Assembly (NCBI GenBank): GCA_016281555.1
Contig: JAEEIV010000061.1
Span: 1 to 64,000, forward strand
DNA length: 64,000 nucleotides
Source: Lachnospiraceae bacterium
Lineage (GTDB): Bacteria > Bacillota > Clostridia > Lachnospirales > Lachnospiraceae
Direction of reading: 5' to 3'
Positions 9,456 through 17,733 of the stretch are shown here, in pieces. Each line of letters starts with the position of its first letter. Position 1 is the first letter of the stretch. Under the pieces are notes generated by a model. It was given only the letters and a program-made list of their open reading frames with translations. It did no database searches and had not been told where the DNA came from. Position numbers and translations under genes: made by a program.

Positions 9456-10922
9456 TTACTCCAGCACCGTGATTCTTCCGTCTACGACGGCATCCAGCCC
9501 GTTGTTCGTCGAGAAGTATTCCTCAATGATGTTGTTCACTGAAGTCGCGACGATCCGCGGCTTCATGTTTTTCTTCACTTCCTCGAGCGGAACGCCGAAG
9601 AACTCGTCAAAGTTATTGTAGTGATAATCCTGAATGCCGAGGCGGATCTGCATGTCGTCGGTGACGGGCTCGCCTTTGAAGGTCAGGGATTCGATCGTAT
9701 GCGTCGACTTCCGGTAGGTGACGCGGAGGGCGGAAGAGAACTGATAGAACTCTGTCTCGCCGACCCAGGCTTCATCCCGCATCAGGTGCTGCACGATCGC
9801 CCGAAGCTGCTTGCCGGTCACTTCCACCATGTAGACCGGCCCGTCGAACGGCGTATTTTCAAGCATGTCCTGATACTCAATGACCGGCCCGAGCTCCTTC
9901 TTCCGGATGGAGCCGGAACCGAAGAGCATCACGTCGTAGCTCGCTTCATCCGCCATCAGGTCCGCGTAGAGATTGCCCATCTCGGTTTCCTGCTCGCGGC
10001 TCGGATGGGTCAGTTTCCTGGCCCAGCGCGTGATGACGCGCTTGTATTTGCTGTCGGTCTCGGTCCGGTAGCTGTCCACGAGGTCCGCCATGATCGGATC
10101 TGCCGGCGCGGTGTCCTCATTGATCGGAACGCATTTCCACTTGAACTGCTCGACCGTGTGCGTGTCCTGATCGTACTGCAGGTCGATCTGACCGATGATG
10201 CCGGTCCCGGTGCCCGCCTGCACGATCGGGATGCCGTTCACGTACTCCGGCTTTTCCATGAACGTGTGGGAATGGCCGCCGATGATCATGTTCACGCCCC
10301 ATTCGGGATCCAGCTTTTCCGCAAGCAAGAGGTCGTTTTCGAGGCCGATGTGCGTCAAGAGGACCGTGAGATCCGTCCGGACCGTGCGGTAGTTGTCGCA
10401 GATGATGCCGACTTCCTTCGCGGCGGCCTCGAGGTCAATGAACGTGCCGATGATCTTCTCTGACTTCGTGGACGCCAGCACCTCCTCGGTCAGGATGCCG
10501 ATGAACAGGATCCGCATGCCGCCGATGTCAATGTTTATGTACGGCGTGAAGACGCGGGCGTTGTTCATCGTGATGAACAGGTTTGCGTTCACGATCGGGA
10601 ATTTCGCGCATTTTTCGAGGAACAAAAGGTGCGCGAACCCGTAGTCGACCTCGTGGTTGCCGATCGTGGCAACGTCCGGCCGCAGGTTGTTCATGAGATC
10701 AATGGTCGACAGCCCCTGATACTCCGAGTCAATGATCGACCCCCGGAACATGTCTCCGGCGATGGCGTAGATCACGTTTTCACGCTCTTTCCGCACTTCA
10801 TTGATGTATCCTGACAGGCGCGCGAGACCGCCGGTCTCTTTTCCGTCCGTCGTTTTCGGAAGAAAATCGCCGTGCAGGTCGTTGGAATGTAGAATTGTGA
10901 GTTTCTTGATATTTCCGGCCAT
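9456..10922 (-). CDS. 5'-nucleotidase/UshA-CpdB-family metallophosphoesterase, cytoplasmic form (paralog 2)
   Basis: This 488-aa protein is a close relative of the gene at 5816-7288. It has the metal-site motifs HSNDLHGDFLP, TIGNHEVDYGF and GGHSHTF in the N-terminal half and the 5_nucleotid_C domain in the C-terminal half. Like its paralog it has no signal peptide. The ribosome site AAAGGAG with a nearby TCTCCCATGG context resembles that of the paralog, so the duplication probably included the translation start. The two copies converge on the ECF module. Substrate is not predictable; nucleotide or sugar-phosphate hydrolysis is typical of the family. Confidence 0.88.
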   Translation of the reverse strand: MAGNIKKLTILHSNDLHGDFLPKTTDGKETGGLARLSGYINEVRKERENVIYAIAGDMFRGSIIDSEYQGLSTIDLMNNLRPDVATIGNHEVDYGFAHLLFLEKCAKFPIVNANLFITMNNARVFTPYINIDIGGMRILFIGILTEEVLASTKSEKIIGTFIDLEAAAKEVGIICDNYRTVRTDLTVLLTHIGLENDLLLAEKLDPEWGVNMIIGGHSHTFMEKPEYVNGIPIVQAGTGTGIIGQIDLQYDQDTHTVEQFKWKCVPINEDTAPADPIMADLVDSYRTETDSKYKRVITRWARKLTHPSREQETEMGNLYADLMADEASYDVMLFGSGSIRKKELGPVIEYQDMLENTPFDGPVYMVEVTGKQLRAIVQHLMRDEAWVGETEFYQFSSALRVTYRKSTHTIESLTFKGEPVTDDMQIRLGIQDYHYNNFDEFFGVPLEEVKKNMKPRIVATSVNNIIEEYFSTNNGLDAVVDGRITVLE

Positions 10923-10954
10923 GGGAGACTCCTTTCGGGCTAGATGATAAAATC

Positions 10955-10983
10955 ATTATACACGAAAGATCAGGAATAATCCA
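10955..10983 (-). promoter_or_regulatory. sigma-A promoter of nucleotidase paralog 2
   Basis: On the minus strand TATAAT (10960-10955) lies 33 bases before the start codon; the -35 region (TGGATT, 10983-10978, 17-bp spacing) is weak. Confidence 0.5.
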
Positions 10984-10991
10984 TCGAAAAC

Positions 10992-11055
10992 TTGCATTTT
11001 CCATGCGACATCAGTAGAATAAAAACAGGGCCAGTGAAGGCGAAGAATCGCCTTC
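10992..11055 (+). promoter_or_regulatory. sigma-A promoter and leader hairpin of the aldose epimerase gene
   Basis: TTGCAT (10992-10997), a 17-bp spacer and TAGAAT (11015-11020) form a promoter divergent from the nucleotidase gene. The short leader contains a perfect 8-bp hairpin, 11036-11043 with 11048-11055, directly before the ribosome site. Confidence 0.55.
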
Positions 11056-11074
11056 CATCCCCAAAGGAGTGCAT

Positions 11075-11953
11075 ATGATTTTTGAATTGGAAAATGAACG
11101 GTATCTCGTGCGGGTCGCCTCGAAAGGCGCAGAACTTTTGGGCTTGTACTCCAAGGAGACGGAGCGGGAGTATCTCTGGCAGGGCGCGGCGGAGGCGTGG
11201 GATCATCATTCGCTGCTGCTGTTCCCGTGCTGCGGGCGGATCGACCGGAGCCGGATCATTGCGCGGGGGAAGGAGTATCCGCTTCCGATGCACGGGTTCG
11301 CGATGAACCGCGAGTTTTCCTACGTATCAGAAGATGAAAACAGCCTCGTTCTGGAACTTGCTTCCGACAAGGACACGCTCCGGCAGTTCCCGTACCGCTT
11401 CCGCCTGCAGGTGACGTTCACGCTTTTTGACGACTGCATTGAAGAGGCGTTTTCGGTCATCAATGACGATACGGTGCCGATGCCGTTTTCTCTCGGCGGG
11501 CATCCCGCGTTTTTCTGCCCGGTGGATTTAGAGAGCGCTGCGGCGGACTGCGTGCTGGAATTCGACCGGCCGCAGGAGATCGTGGAGCATGCGCTCACCG
11601 AAGGCACGCGCCTCATCATTCCGGGAGAGGAGACGCCTTTCCTGAACGGTACGACGGTGCATCTTTCGAATTCGTTTTTCAATGACGGACCGAAGGTCCT
11701 TTCCGGCGTCGACGCGGATTTCGTGAGGCTTCGTTCCGAAAAAACGGGGCATTTCATGGAGATGGGCATCAGCGGGTTCCCGTTCATGACGCTCTGGGGG
11801 CAGCCCGGGCGGATGACGGTCATTGCCGTTGAACCCTGGTGCGGCACGTCGGACGTCGAAGGAACGGACCACGTCTGGGAAACCAAGTTCGGCAATGAGA
11901 TCGCCGGACCCGGGGAGACGTTTGAGCGGAAGTTTACCTTCCGGCTCGGATAA
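11075..11953 (+). CDS. aldose 1-epimerase family protein (galactose mutarotase-like)
   Basis: This 292-aa protein has the beta-sandwich pattern of aldose epimerases: an early MPMHGF-type motif (here YPLPMHGFAMN near residue 72), the SLGGHPAF catalytic-histidine segment near residue 143, and a C-terminal VAVEPWCG motif containing the presumed catalytic glutamate. Members interconvert alpha and beta anomers of sugars or sugar phosphates. AAAGGAG at 11063-11069 favours the ATG at 11075 over the GTG at 11069. The subtype resembles LacX-like proteins of Firmicutes. It has its own promoter; the Trp T-box promoter follows 24 bases after the stop. Confidence 0.85.
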   Translation: MIFELENERYLVRVASKGAELLGLYSKETEREYLWQGAAEAWDHHSLLLFPCCGRIDRSRIIARGKEYPLPMHGFAMNREFSYVSEDENSLVLELASDKDTLRQFPYRFRLQVTFTLFDDCIEEAFSVINDDTVPMPFSLGGHPAFFCPVDLESAAADCVLEFDRPQEIVEHALTEGTRLIIPGEETPFLNGTTVHLSNSFFNDGPKVLSGVDADFVRLRSEKTGHFMEMGISGFPFMTLWGQPGRMTVIAVEPWCGTSDVEGTDHVWETKFGNEIAGPGETFERKFTFRLG

Positions 11954-11976
11954 CTGAGTGAAAGCGCAGAAAACGC

Positions 11977-12005
11977 TTGACAATGTGTTGCTTCAGCGCT
12001 ATACT
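11977..12005 (+). promoter_or_regulatory. consensus sigma-A promoter of the T-box/trpB2 unit
   Basis: A perfect TTGACA (11977-11982) and TATACT (12000-12005) are separated by 17 bp. It drives the T-box leader. Confidence 0.85.
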
Positions 12006-12013
12006 AGGCTAAA

Positions 12014-12280
12014 CCGTTGAGGGAGAGTAAGTAGGTTCCGCCTCTTTGAACGAGCGATTCGCCGACGGTGTGAGGGCGATGAAAAATGCGGAATTGAATG
12101 GACTTCCGAGGGCGACCGGAAAGGGAAACCGAGTATGGAAGACGGGGTGACGCCCCGTGAACAAAGTCAGCGTATGTCAGTACGCGTGAGGTGGGCGCAG
12201 AATACCGCGCCAAGCCGGGTGGTACCGCAGGATCAGTCCTGTCCCAGCGATGAGTTAATCGCGGGACGGGATTTTTTATT
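12014..12280 (+). promoter_or_regulatory. tryptophan T-box riboswitch
   Basis: The leader carries the universal T-box sequence GGGTGGTACCGC at 12217-12228, which pairs with the acceptor end of uncharged tRNA. In stem I the specifier region reads GAA-TGG-ACT with the Trp codon at 12099-12101, preceded by the usual AGTAAG bend. The intrinsic terminator has arms 12237-12245 and 12263-12271 with an inner GCGAT/ATCGC stem and six T at 12272-12277. Uncharged tRNA(Trp) should stabilise the antiterminator and switch the downstream trpB2 gene on. Confidence 0.93.
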
Positions 12281-12335
12281 ACCGGACCGCGGAGGGAAAC
12301 GGGAGACGAGAAAGACAGAAAGAGAGGAAAGCAAA

Positions 12336-13709
12336 ATGTCTACTACAAAAGAAATCCCTTACAAGATCTATTTGAGCGAGAACGAGATCCCGACCAAATG
12401 GTACAACCTTCGGGCGGACATGAAGAACAAGCCGGAGCCGCTCTATCATCCCGGCACGCATCAGCCGATGACGGCGGAAGACCTGAAACCCGTCTTCTGC
12501 GACGAACTCATCGCGCAGGAACTCGACGACACGACGCCGTACATCGAGATCCCGGAAGAGATCCTTCATTTTTATAAGATGTACCGGCCCGCGCCGCTCG
12601 TCAGAGCGTATTATCTTGAGGAAAAGCTCGGCACGCCGGCGAAGATCTACTACAAATTTGAGGGCAATAACACGTCCGGCAGCCACAAACTGAACTCGGC
12701 GGTCGCGCAGGCCTACTACGCGAAGAAGCAGGGCTTAAAGGGCGTGACGACGGAGACCGGCGCAGGGCAGTGGGGCACGGCGCTTTCGATGGCGTGCGCG
12801 TTCTTCGGTCTGGACTGCAAGGTCTACATGGTCAAGGTCTCTTACGAGCAGAAGCCGTTCCGGAGAGAAGTGATGCGGACCTACGGCGCCAGCGTGACGC
12901 CGTCGCCGTCCATGGAAACCGCGATCGGACGGAAGATCCTCGAGGAGTTCCCGGGCACGACCGGATCGCTCGGCTGTGCGATCTCGGAAGCCGTGGAAGT
13001 CGCGACCTCGACCGAAGGCTACCGTTACGTGCTCGGCTCCGTCCTGAACCAGGTCCTGCTCCATCAGAGTGTGATCGGCCTTGAGACGAAGACGGCGCTT
13101 GACAAATACGGCATCAAGCCCGACATCATCATCGGCTGCGCCGGCGGCGGATCGAACCTCGGCGGACTCATTGCCCCGTTCATGGGCGAGAAACTCCGCG
13201 GCGAAGCGGATTACCGCGTGATTGCCGTCGAGCCGAAGAGCTGCCCGAGCTTCACGCGCGGCACGTTTGCGTTCGACTTCTGCGACACCGGCATGATCTG
13301 CCCGCTCGCGAAGATGTACACGCTGGGTTCCGGCTTCATTCCGTCCGCGAACCACGCCGGCGGCCTCCGGTTCCACGGCATGAGCCCGGTACTGTCGCAG
13401 CTCTACCACGATGGCTACATGGAGGCGGTCGCGGTCGAGCAGACCTCGGTCTTTGAGGCGGCGGAAGAGTTTGCGCGCTGCGAAGGCATCCTGCCCGCGC
13501 CGGAAAGCTCTCATGCGATCCGCGTCGCGATCGACGAGGCCTTGAAGTGCAAAGAGACCGGAGAAGCGAAGACGATCGTTTTCGGCCTGACCGGAACCGG
13601 GTACTTTGATATGGTAGCTTATGAGAAGTTCCACAGCGGCGAAATGACGGATTACATCCCGACCGACGAAGAGATCGCGGCCAGCGTCGCGAAGCTTCCG
13701 AAAATGTGA
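12336..13709 (+). CDS. trpB2: tryptophan synthase beta chain, TrpB2 type
   Basis: This 457-aa PLP enzyme belongs to the TrpB2 subgroup, longer than ordinary TrpB (about 400 aa). It carries GNNTSGSHKLNSA with the Schiff-base Lys118, TETGAGQWG near residue 139, and the phosphate-binding GCAGGGSNLGG near residue 268. It condenses indole (or an indole source) with serine to give tryptophan. The start at 12336 follows GAGAGGAAAGC; an in-frame extension to 12135 runs through the T-box and is rejected. No trpA or other trp gene is adjacent, so it may work as a stand-alone indole-salvage enzyme. It is controlled by the Trp T-box. Confidence 0.92.
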   Translation: MSTTKEIPYKIYLSENEIPTKWYNLRADMKNKPEPLYHPGTHQPMTAEDLKPVFCDELIAQELDDTTPYIEIPEEILHFYKMYRPAPLVRAYYLEEKLGTPAKIYYKFEGNNTSGSHKLNSAVAQAYYAKKQGLKGVTTETGAGQWGTALSMACAFFGLDCKVYMVKVSYEQKPFRREVMRTYGASVTPSPSMETAIGRKILEEFPGTTGSLGCAISEAVEVATSTEGYRYVLGSVLNQVLLHQSVIGLETKTALDKYGIKPDIIIGCAGGGSNLGGLIAPFMGEKLRGEADYRVIAVEPKSCPSFTRGTFAFDFCDTGMICPLAKMYTLGSGFIPSANHAGGLRFHGMSPVLSQLYHDGYMEAVAVEQTSVFEAAEEFARCEGILPAPESSHAIRVAIDEALKCKETGEAKTIVFGLTGTGYFDMVAYEKFHSGEMTDYIPTDEEIAASVAKLPKM

Positions 13710-13712
13710 ACA

Positions 13713-14543
13713 ATGAACGAAAAACAGGCGAAGGCGGAAGAGAGCATTCAGAAGAAATTTCATAAACGGCTGTTTACCCCCTTCGCGAAGGCTTGTAAAA
13801 CCTACAGGCTGATCAGCGAAGGGGACCGCATCGCGGTCTGCATTTCGGGCGGCAAGGATTCCATGCTGATGGCGAAACTGTTTCAGGAGATCCAAAAGCA
13901 CCGTCAGATGGAGTTCGAACTGGTCTTCCTCGTCATGGACCCGGGTTACCGGCCGGAAAACCGCGCGCTCATCGAAGAGAACGCGGCTTCCCTCGGCATT
14001 CCGGTCACGATCTTCGAGAGCACCATTTTCGACACCGTGGACGTCATTGAAAAGAGTCCGTGCTATCTTTGCGCGAGGATGCGCCGTGGATATCTCTACA
14101 GCAGGGCGCGGGAACTCGGCTGCAATAAGATCGCGCTCGGACATCACTACGACGACGTGATCGAGACGATCCTGATGGGGATGCTGCACGGCGGGCAGAT
14201 CCAGACCATGATGCCGAAACTGCACAGCACGAATTTCCCGGGGATGGAGCTCATCCGGCCGATGTATTTCGTCCGGGAGAGCGACGTCATTGCCTGGCGC
14301 GATTACAATGACCTTAAGTTTCTGCAGTGCGCCTGTCATTTCACGGAGACCTGTTCGACCGTCTGCGAAGACGGGACTTCCGAGTCCAAGCGTCTCGAAG
14401 TCAAGCAGCTCATCGCGGAATTGAAGAAGGACAATCCGTTCGTGGAGGCCAACATCTTCAAGAGCGTGGAAAACGTCATGCTGGACACGGTCATTGCCTA
14501 CAAAAAGGACGGGGTCCGGCATCATTTTCTCGACGATTACTGA
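13713..14543 (+). CDS. TtcA-like PP-loop ATPase, probable tRNA thiolation enzyme
   Basis: This 276-aa protein has the PP-loop SGGKDS at residues 45-50, a paired-cysteine segment CYLCARMRRG near residue 118, the GHHYDDVIET motif, and a third cysteine in FLQCACHF. This matches the TtcA/TtuA class of tRNA 2-thiolation enzymes that adenylate the target base and use an iron-sulfur cluster. E. coli TtcA makes 2-thiocytidine 32; the exact target here is not determined. It starts three bases after the trpB2 stop without a clear ribosome site, so translational coupling to trpB2 is likely and it should share the T-box control. Confidence 0.8.
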   Translation: MNEKQAKAEESIQKKFHKRLFTPFAKACKTYRLISEGDRIAVCISGGKDSMLMAKLFQEIQKHRQMEFELVFLVMDPGYRPENRALIEENAASLGIPVTIFESTIFDTVDVIEKSPCYLCARMRRGYLYSRARELGCNKIALGHHYDDVIETILMGMLHGGQIQTMMPKLHSTNFPGMELIRPMYFVRESDVIAWRDYNDLKFLQCACHFTETCSTVCEDGTSESKRLEVKQLIAELKKDNPFVEANIFKSVENVMLDTVIAYKKDGVRHHFLDDY

Positions 14544-14602
14544 GGAACGTTTCGAACACCCCGGGCCGGAAAGGCCGGCAGTGGCTGAAAAAGGAGACTG
14601 CA

Positions 14603-16426
14603 ATGCAAAAAATCCCCTTACGAAAAAGGATCCGCTACTGGCTGGATCGCAGGATGACGAAAGGCACTTCCAGCATGGTCAAGCTGCTGCTGATCGCCGT
14701 GCTGTTCATGGTGATTCTCGTCACTGCGCTCGTCCTTCTGTTCCACCTGCAAAAAGAAGGAAAACAACCGCTCGCGGTCTTCTGGGACAATCTGCGTTCG
14801 GCCATGTCCTCCTCCTTCCCCTCGTCGGATTCCGGCAATCTTCTCTACATTATCTTATACACTTTGCTTGGGCTGACCGGAATGATCTTTACCGGCATGC
14901 TCATCGGTATTTTTTCCACGTCGATGCGCGGAAAGCTGCTGGAGCTGCAGAAAGAAAACCCGGAGATCATGGAAGAGGGGCATATGGTCGTGCTCGGGTT
15001 CCGGCGCGGGGAATACGCTCTTCTTGCGGAACTGATGGAGGCGGCGCACGGGAAGAAGCAGACGATCGTTGTCGCCGAGCAGATGGAACGCATGGAGATG
15101 GAAAAGGCCATCCGGATGAACGTCAAGGTGCCGAAGAACATCTCGCTCATCACCATCAATGCGGATACCGAAAGCGCGGCGGCGCTGCAGTGCTGCGGCA
15201 TTGACCGGACCTCGAGGATCATTGTCAACACGCGGGAAACCGGGCGGACCGTGAAAACGTTTCTTGCGGTGAACATCATCCTCAGGAACAGCGAGACCCG
15301 CCCGAAAATCGTGACGACCGTCGATGCGGATGCCTCCGCCTTCCCGGAGGACCTGCTTTCCGACGAGAACGTCTCGATGCTTCATTCCGCCAATGTGGTC
15401 GCGCGGATCGTCGCTCATGCTGCCACGCAGACGGGCATTTTCGATGCTTTCCTGGACATGATCGATTTCGAGAACTTTGAGTTCTATTTCGAGACGAAGG
15501 AAGAGATGTACGGCCTGCCCTTCTGGAAAGCGGTCCTGTCCGGAACGAACGGCATTTTGACCGGACTGTTCCGGGACGGAAAGGCGTTACTGAATCCGGC
15601 GCCGGAAACGGTCATCCTGCAGGGAGATCTTCTCGTGGTCTTCGAGGAAAACCCCGGAGACATCCGCTTCATTGAACCGGAAAAGGAAACGGTGCCCGAA
15701 TTCCTGCCCGCACCGGAGCCGGAGCCCGTGCCGGAAGTCGTGATCTTCGGCGGCGGCAAGGCACTCACCACGGTCCTCCGGGAATTGCCCGACCACGTGG
15801 AGCGGATCAAGATCATCGGCACGACGGAGGAAGACGTCGAGCGTCATCTCCCGAAGAAAAAGGAAGAATGCCCGTCGGAGATCGTCACGGATGCCAGAAA
15901 CACGTCCTCACAGGCCAATCTGAAGGACATGGTGAAGGATGCGGCCCACGTCATCGTCCTTTCCGACCGGAAAAAGAAAGAGGAAGAAGCCGATACCGAG
16001 ACGATGGTCCGGATCATGCGGCTGAGAAATATCAAGAAGCAGTTCGGATATCCGTTCACCATCACGGCGGAAATGCGCTGTGAGAACAACCGCAAACTGA
16101 TTGCGGGAGGCGAACGCGAGGACTTCGTCGTCGCAACCGACCTGTCGGCCATGATGCTCGCCCAGATCTCGGACGACACGCGGCGGATCTCGTTGTTCAA
16201 TGAACTTTTGGACGAGGGCGGTTCGGAAGTGTATCTGAAACCGGCCGCTGACATGAAAGTGACCGGAGAGCGGATGTCGGCCCGCGAGCTCAGGCGCCGG
16301 GTCTATCAGTACGGATACATCACAGTCGGCATCCGGACGAAAGAGGATCCGTTCCGGGTATTGGATGACAATGTTACGATGCTGTTGAACAGCGATGACC
16401 GGCTGGTACTGATCGGCGAGAAGTGA
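14603..16426 (+). CDS. CASTOR/POLLUX-type ion channel protein
   Basis: This 607-aa protein has two N-terminal membrane segments (about residues 23-48 and 85-110) around a pore-like region, followed by a long cytosolic part with two NAD-binding-like RCK units: VVLGFRRGEYALLAELM near residue 132 and VVIFGGGKALTTVLREL near residue 378. This order is the CASTOR/POLLUX/SYM8 family, known in plants as nuclear cation channels and present in bacteria with unclear roles. The start has AAGGAG at 14591-14596. It lies 59 bases after the TtcA-like gene on the same strand. Regulation of potassium or calcium flux by a cytosolic ligand is the family-based inference. Confidence 0.78.
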   Translation: MQKIPLRKRIRYWLDRRMTKGTSSMVKLLLIAVLFMVILVTALVLLFHLQKEGKQPLAVFWDNLRSAMSSSFPSSDSGNLLYIILYTLLGLTGMIFTGMLIGIFSTSMRGKLLELQKENPEIMEEGHMVVLGFRRGEYALLAELMEAAHGKKQTIVVAEQMERMEMEKAIRMNVKVPKNISLITINADTESAAALQCCGIDRTSRIIVNTRETGRTVKTFLAVNIILRNSETRPKIVTTVDADASAFPEDLLSDENVSMLHSANVVARIVAHAATQTGIFDAFLDMIDFENFEFYFETKEEMYGLPFWKAVLSGTNGILTGLFRDGKALLNPAPETVILQGDLLVVFEENPGDIRFIEPEKETVPEFLPAPEPEPVPEVVIFGGGKALTTVLRELPDHVERIKIIGTTEEDVERHLPKKKEECPSEIVTDARNTSSQANLKDMVKDAAHVIVLSDRKKKEEEADTETMVRIMRLRNIKKQFGYPFTITAEMRCENNRKLIAGGEREDFVVATDLSAMMLAQISDDTRRISLFNELLDEGGSEVYLKPAADMKVTGERMSARELRRRVYQYGYITVGIRTKEDPFRVLDDNVTMLLNSDDRLVLIGEK

Positions 16427-16489
16427 CCGGCAAAAAAAGCAGAAACGTTTGTTTTCAAGGGGTTTTAGGCGCTTATGCGTAAAAACCTC

Positions 16490-16517
16490 TTGATTTTTGT
16501 GACAATTTGTGTATAAT
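16490..16517 (+). promoter_or_regulatory. sigma-A promoter of the starch locus
   Basis: TTGATT (16490-16495), a 16-bp spacer and TATAAT (16512-16517). The same pair of hexamers with the same spacing precedes the lipoprotein at 44209. Confidence 0.7.
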
Positions 16518-16585
16518 CACAATTGGTCTCCTGCCGATTCATGCGGCGGGACTCATGCAAAAAAGACATGTAAAGGAGAAAAAAC

Positions 16586-17650
16586 ATGAAGAAATTTGTA
16601 GCACTGTTTCTGGCTGCACTGATGATTTTCGCATTGGCAGCCTGCCAGAAGCCGGAAGAGACGAAGGAAACGGAAGCGCCGACCACCGCAGCTCCGACCG
16701 AAGCACCGACGACCGAAGCGCCGACGGAACCTGAAGTGGATGAGACGGAAGCCAAGGCAGACGAAGGCCACGATGCGTGGGTCGCTCACGGCCAGTATCT
16801 CCTGGCGGACGGCACGGAGAACAGCTGGAACGGCAAGGACACCGAGCTGTACGAAGCATCCGCATTGAAGGCGATCAGCCTGGCTGACGTGAAGGCCATC
16901 GACGAGGACCTTTACAACACGCTGAAAGAAAAGGACATCAAGTTCCTGTACACGATCGACCTGATCTTCGGAACGAACGATGCCGGCTGGTCCACGAACT
17001 TCTTAAAGGACGGCCAGCTCTACAAGGCGAACGGCTCTTATGCGTTCAAGGTCGCGCAGTGCACGGTTGACATTGACGGCGACAACAAGGTCTATGCGGA
17101 AGATCAGTGGATCTCCGATCCGAAGACCGCGCATGTGGAATCTTTGACTCCTGAAACCGCGTTCTATCCGACGTGGCAGGAAGAAAAAGATGAGAACGGC
17201 TTCTCGTGGGCAGACAACCCGGTCGCCATCGGCGGCGCAGGTCTCTATACCCTCGTGATCGCTCAGTACAATGCTGTTTCCGCAGCCGCCACCCCGGGAT
17301 ACGGCGTCGGCCTCATCCTGAAGGAAGCGAAGGAAGGATTCGATTATGAGATCGTCGAGACGTTCGTTCCGGCAGATCATACCTTCGGCATCGTCGGCGG
17401 GTTTGAAGGCTCCAACTGGGGCGGAGACGGTCCCGACGTGGAAATGACCTCTGAAGACGACACCGTCTGGACCGGCATGGTCGAACTGAAGGCCGGCGAC
17501 GAGTGGAAGATCCGCTGCGACAACTCCTGGGACGTGAAGGACTGGGGTGCAGAAGACGGCAGCAACTTCAAGGCCGAAGAAGACGGCACCTATGAAGTCA
17601 CCATCGACTTCAGCGGCGACGCGGCTGTGATCACTGTCGAAAAGCAGTAA
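16586..17650 (+). CDS. lipoprotein with SusE/SusF-like starch-binding domain
   Basis: This 354-aa protein has a lipoprotein signal ending LALAAC (Cys20) and a Thr/Pro/Glu/Ala-rich linker to about residue 60. The C-terminal part, from about residue 262, reads FGIVGGFEGSNWGG and then WTGMVELKAGDEWKIRCDN, the pattern of SusE/SusF-type outer-surface starch-binding modules. The central domain (residues 65-255) is not recognised. It heads the starch locus with its own promoter and AAAGGAG ribosome site, and is followed by a strong terminator, so it is probably the most highly expressed member. A role in holding starch or maltodextrin at the cell surface is inferred. Confidence 0.7.
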   Translation: MKKFVALFLAALMIFALAACQKPEETKETEAPTTAAPTEAPTTEAPTEPEVDETEAKADEGHDAWVAHGQYLLADGTENSWNGKDTELYEASALKAISLADVKAIDEDLYNTLKEKDIKFLYTIDLIFGTNDAGWSTNFLKDGQLYKANGSYAFKVAQCTVDIDGDNKVYAEDQWISDPKTAHVESLTPETAFYPTWQEEKDENGFSWADNPVAIGGAGLYTLVIAQYNAVSAAATPGYGVGLILKEAKEGFDYEIVETFVPADHTFGIVGGFEGSNWGGDGPDVEMTSEDDTVWTGMVELKAGDEWKIRCDNSWDVKDWGAEDGSNFKAEEDGTYEVTIDFSGDAAVITVEKQ

Positions 17651-17662
17651 TCCGTTTTACTC

Positions 17663-17704
17663 CCGAGGGGGCTCCATTGTATGGGGCCCCTTCGGTTTCT
17701 CTTT
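17663..17704 (+). terminator. terminator after the starch-binding lipoprotein
   Basis: A 14-bp stem (17663-17676 with 17682-17695, wobble pairs included) is followed by TTTCTCTTTT. No promoter is obvious between it and the amylase start, so read-through probably sets the level of the downstream genes. Confidence 0.85.
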
Positions 17705-17733
17705 TCAGCGTTTTTTGAGAGGAGATAACAGCA

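Noticed and set aside
12735..14603. A 622-aa open frame on the minus strand
   Set aside because: It is the mirror of trpB2 and the TtcA-like gene; the product is Arg/His/Asp-rich without family motifs, as expected from GC-rich antisense frames.
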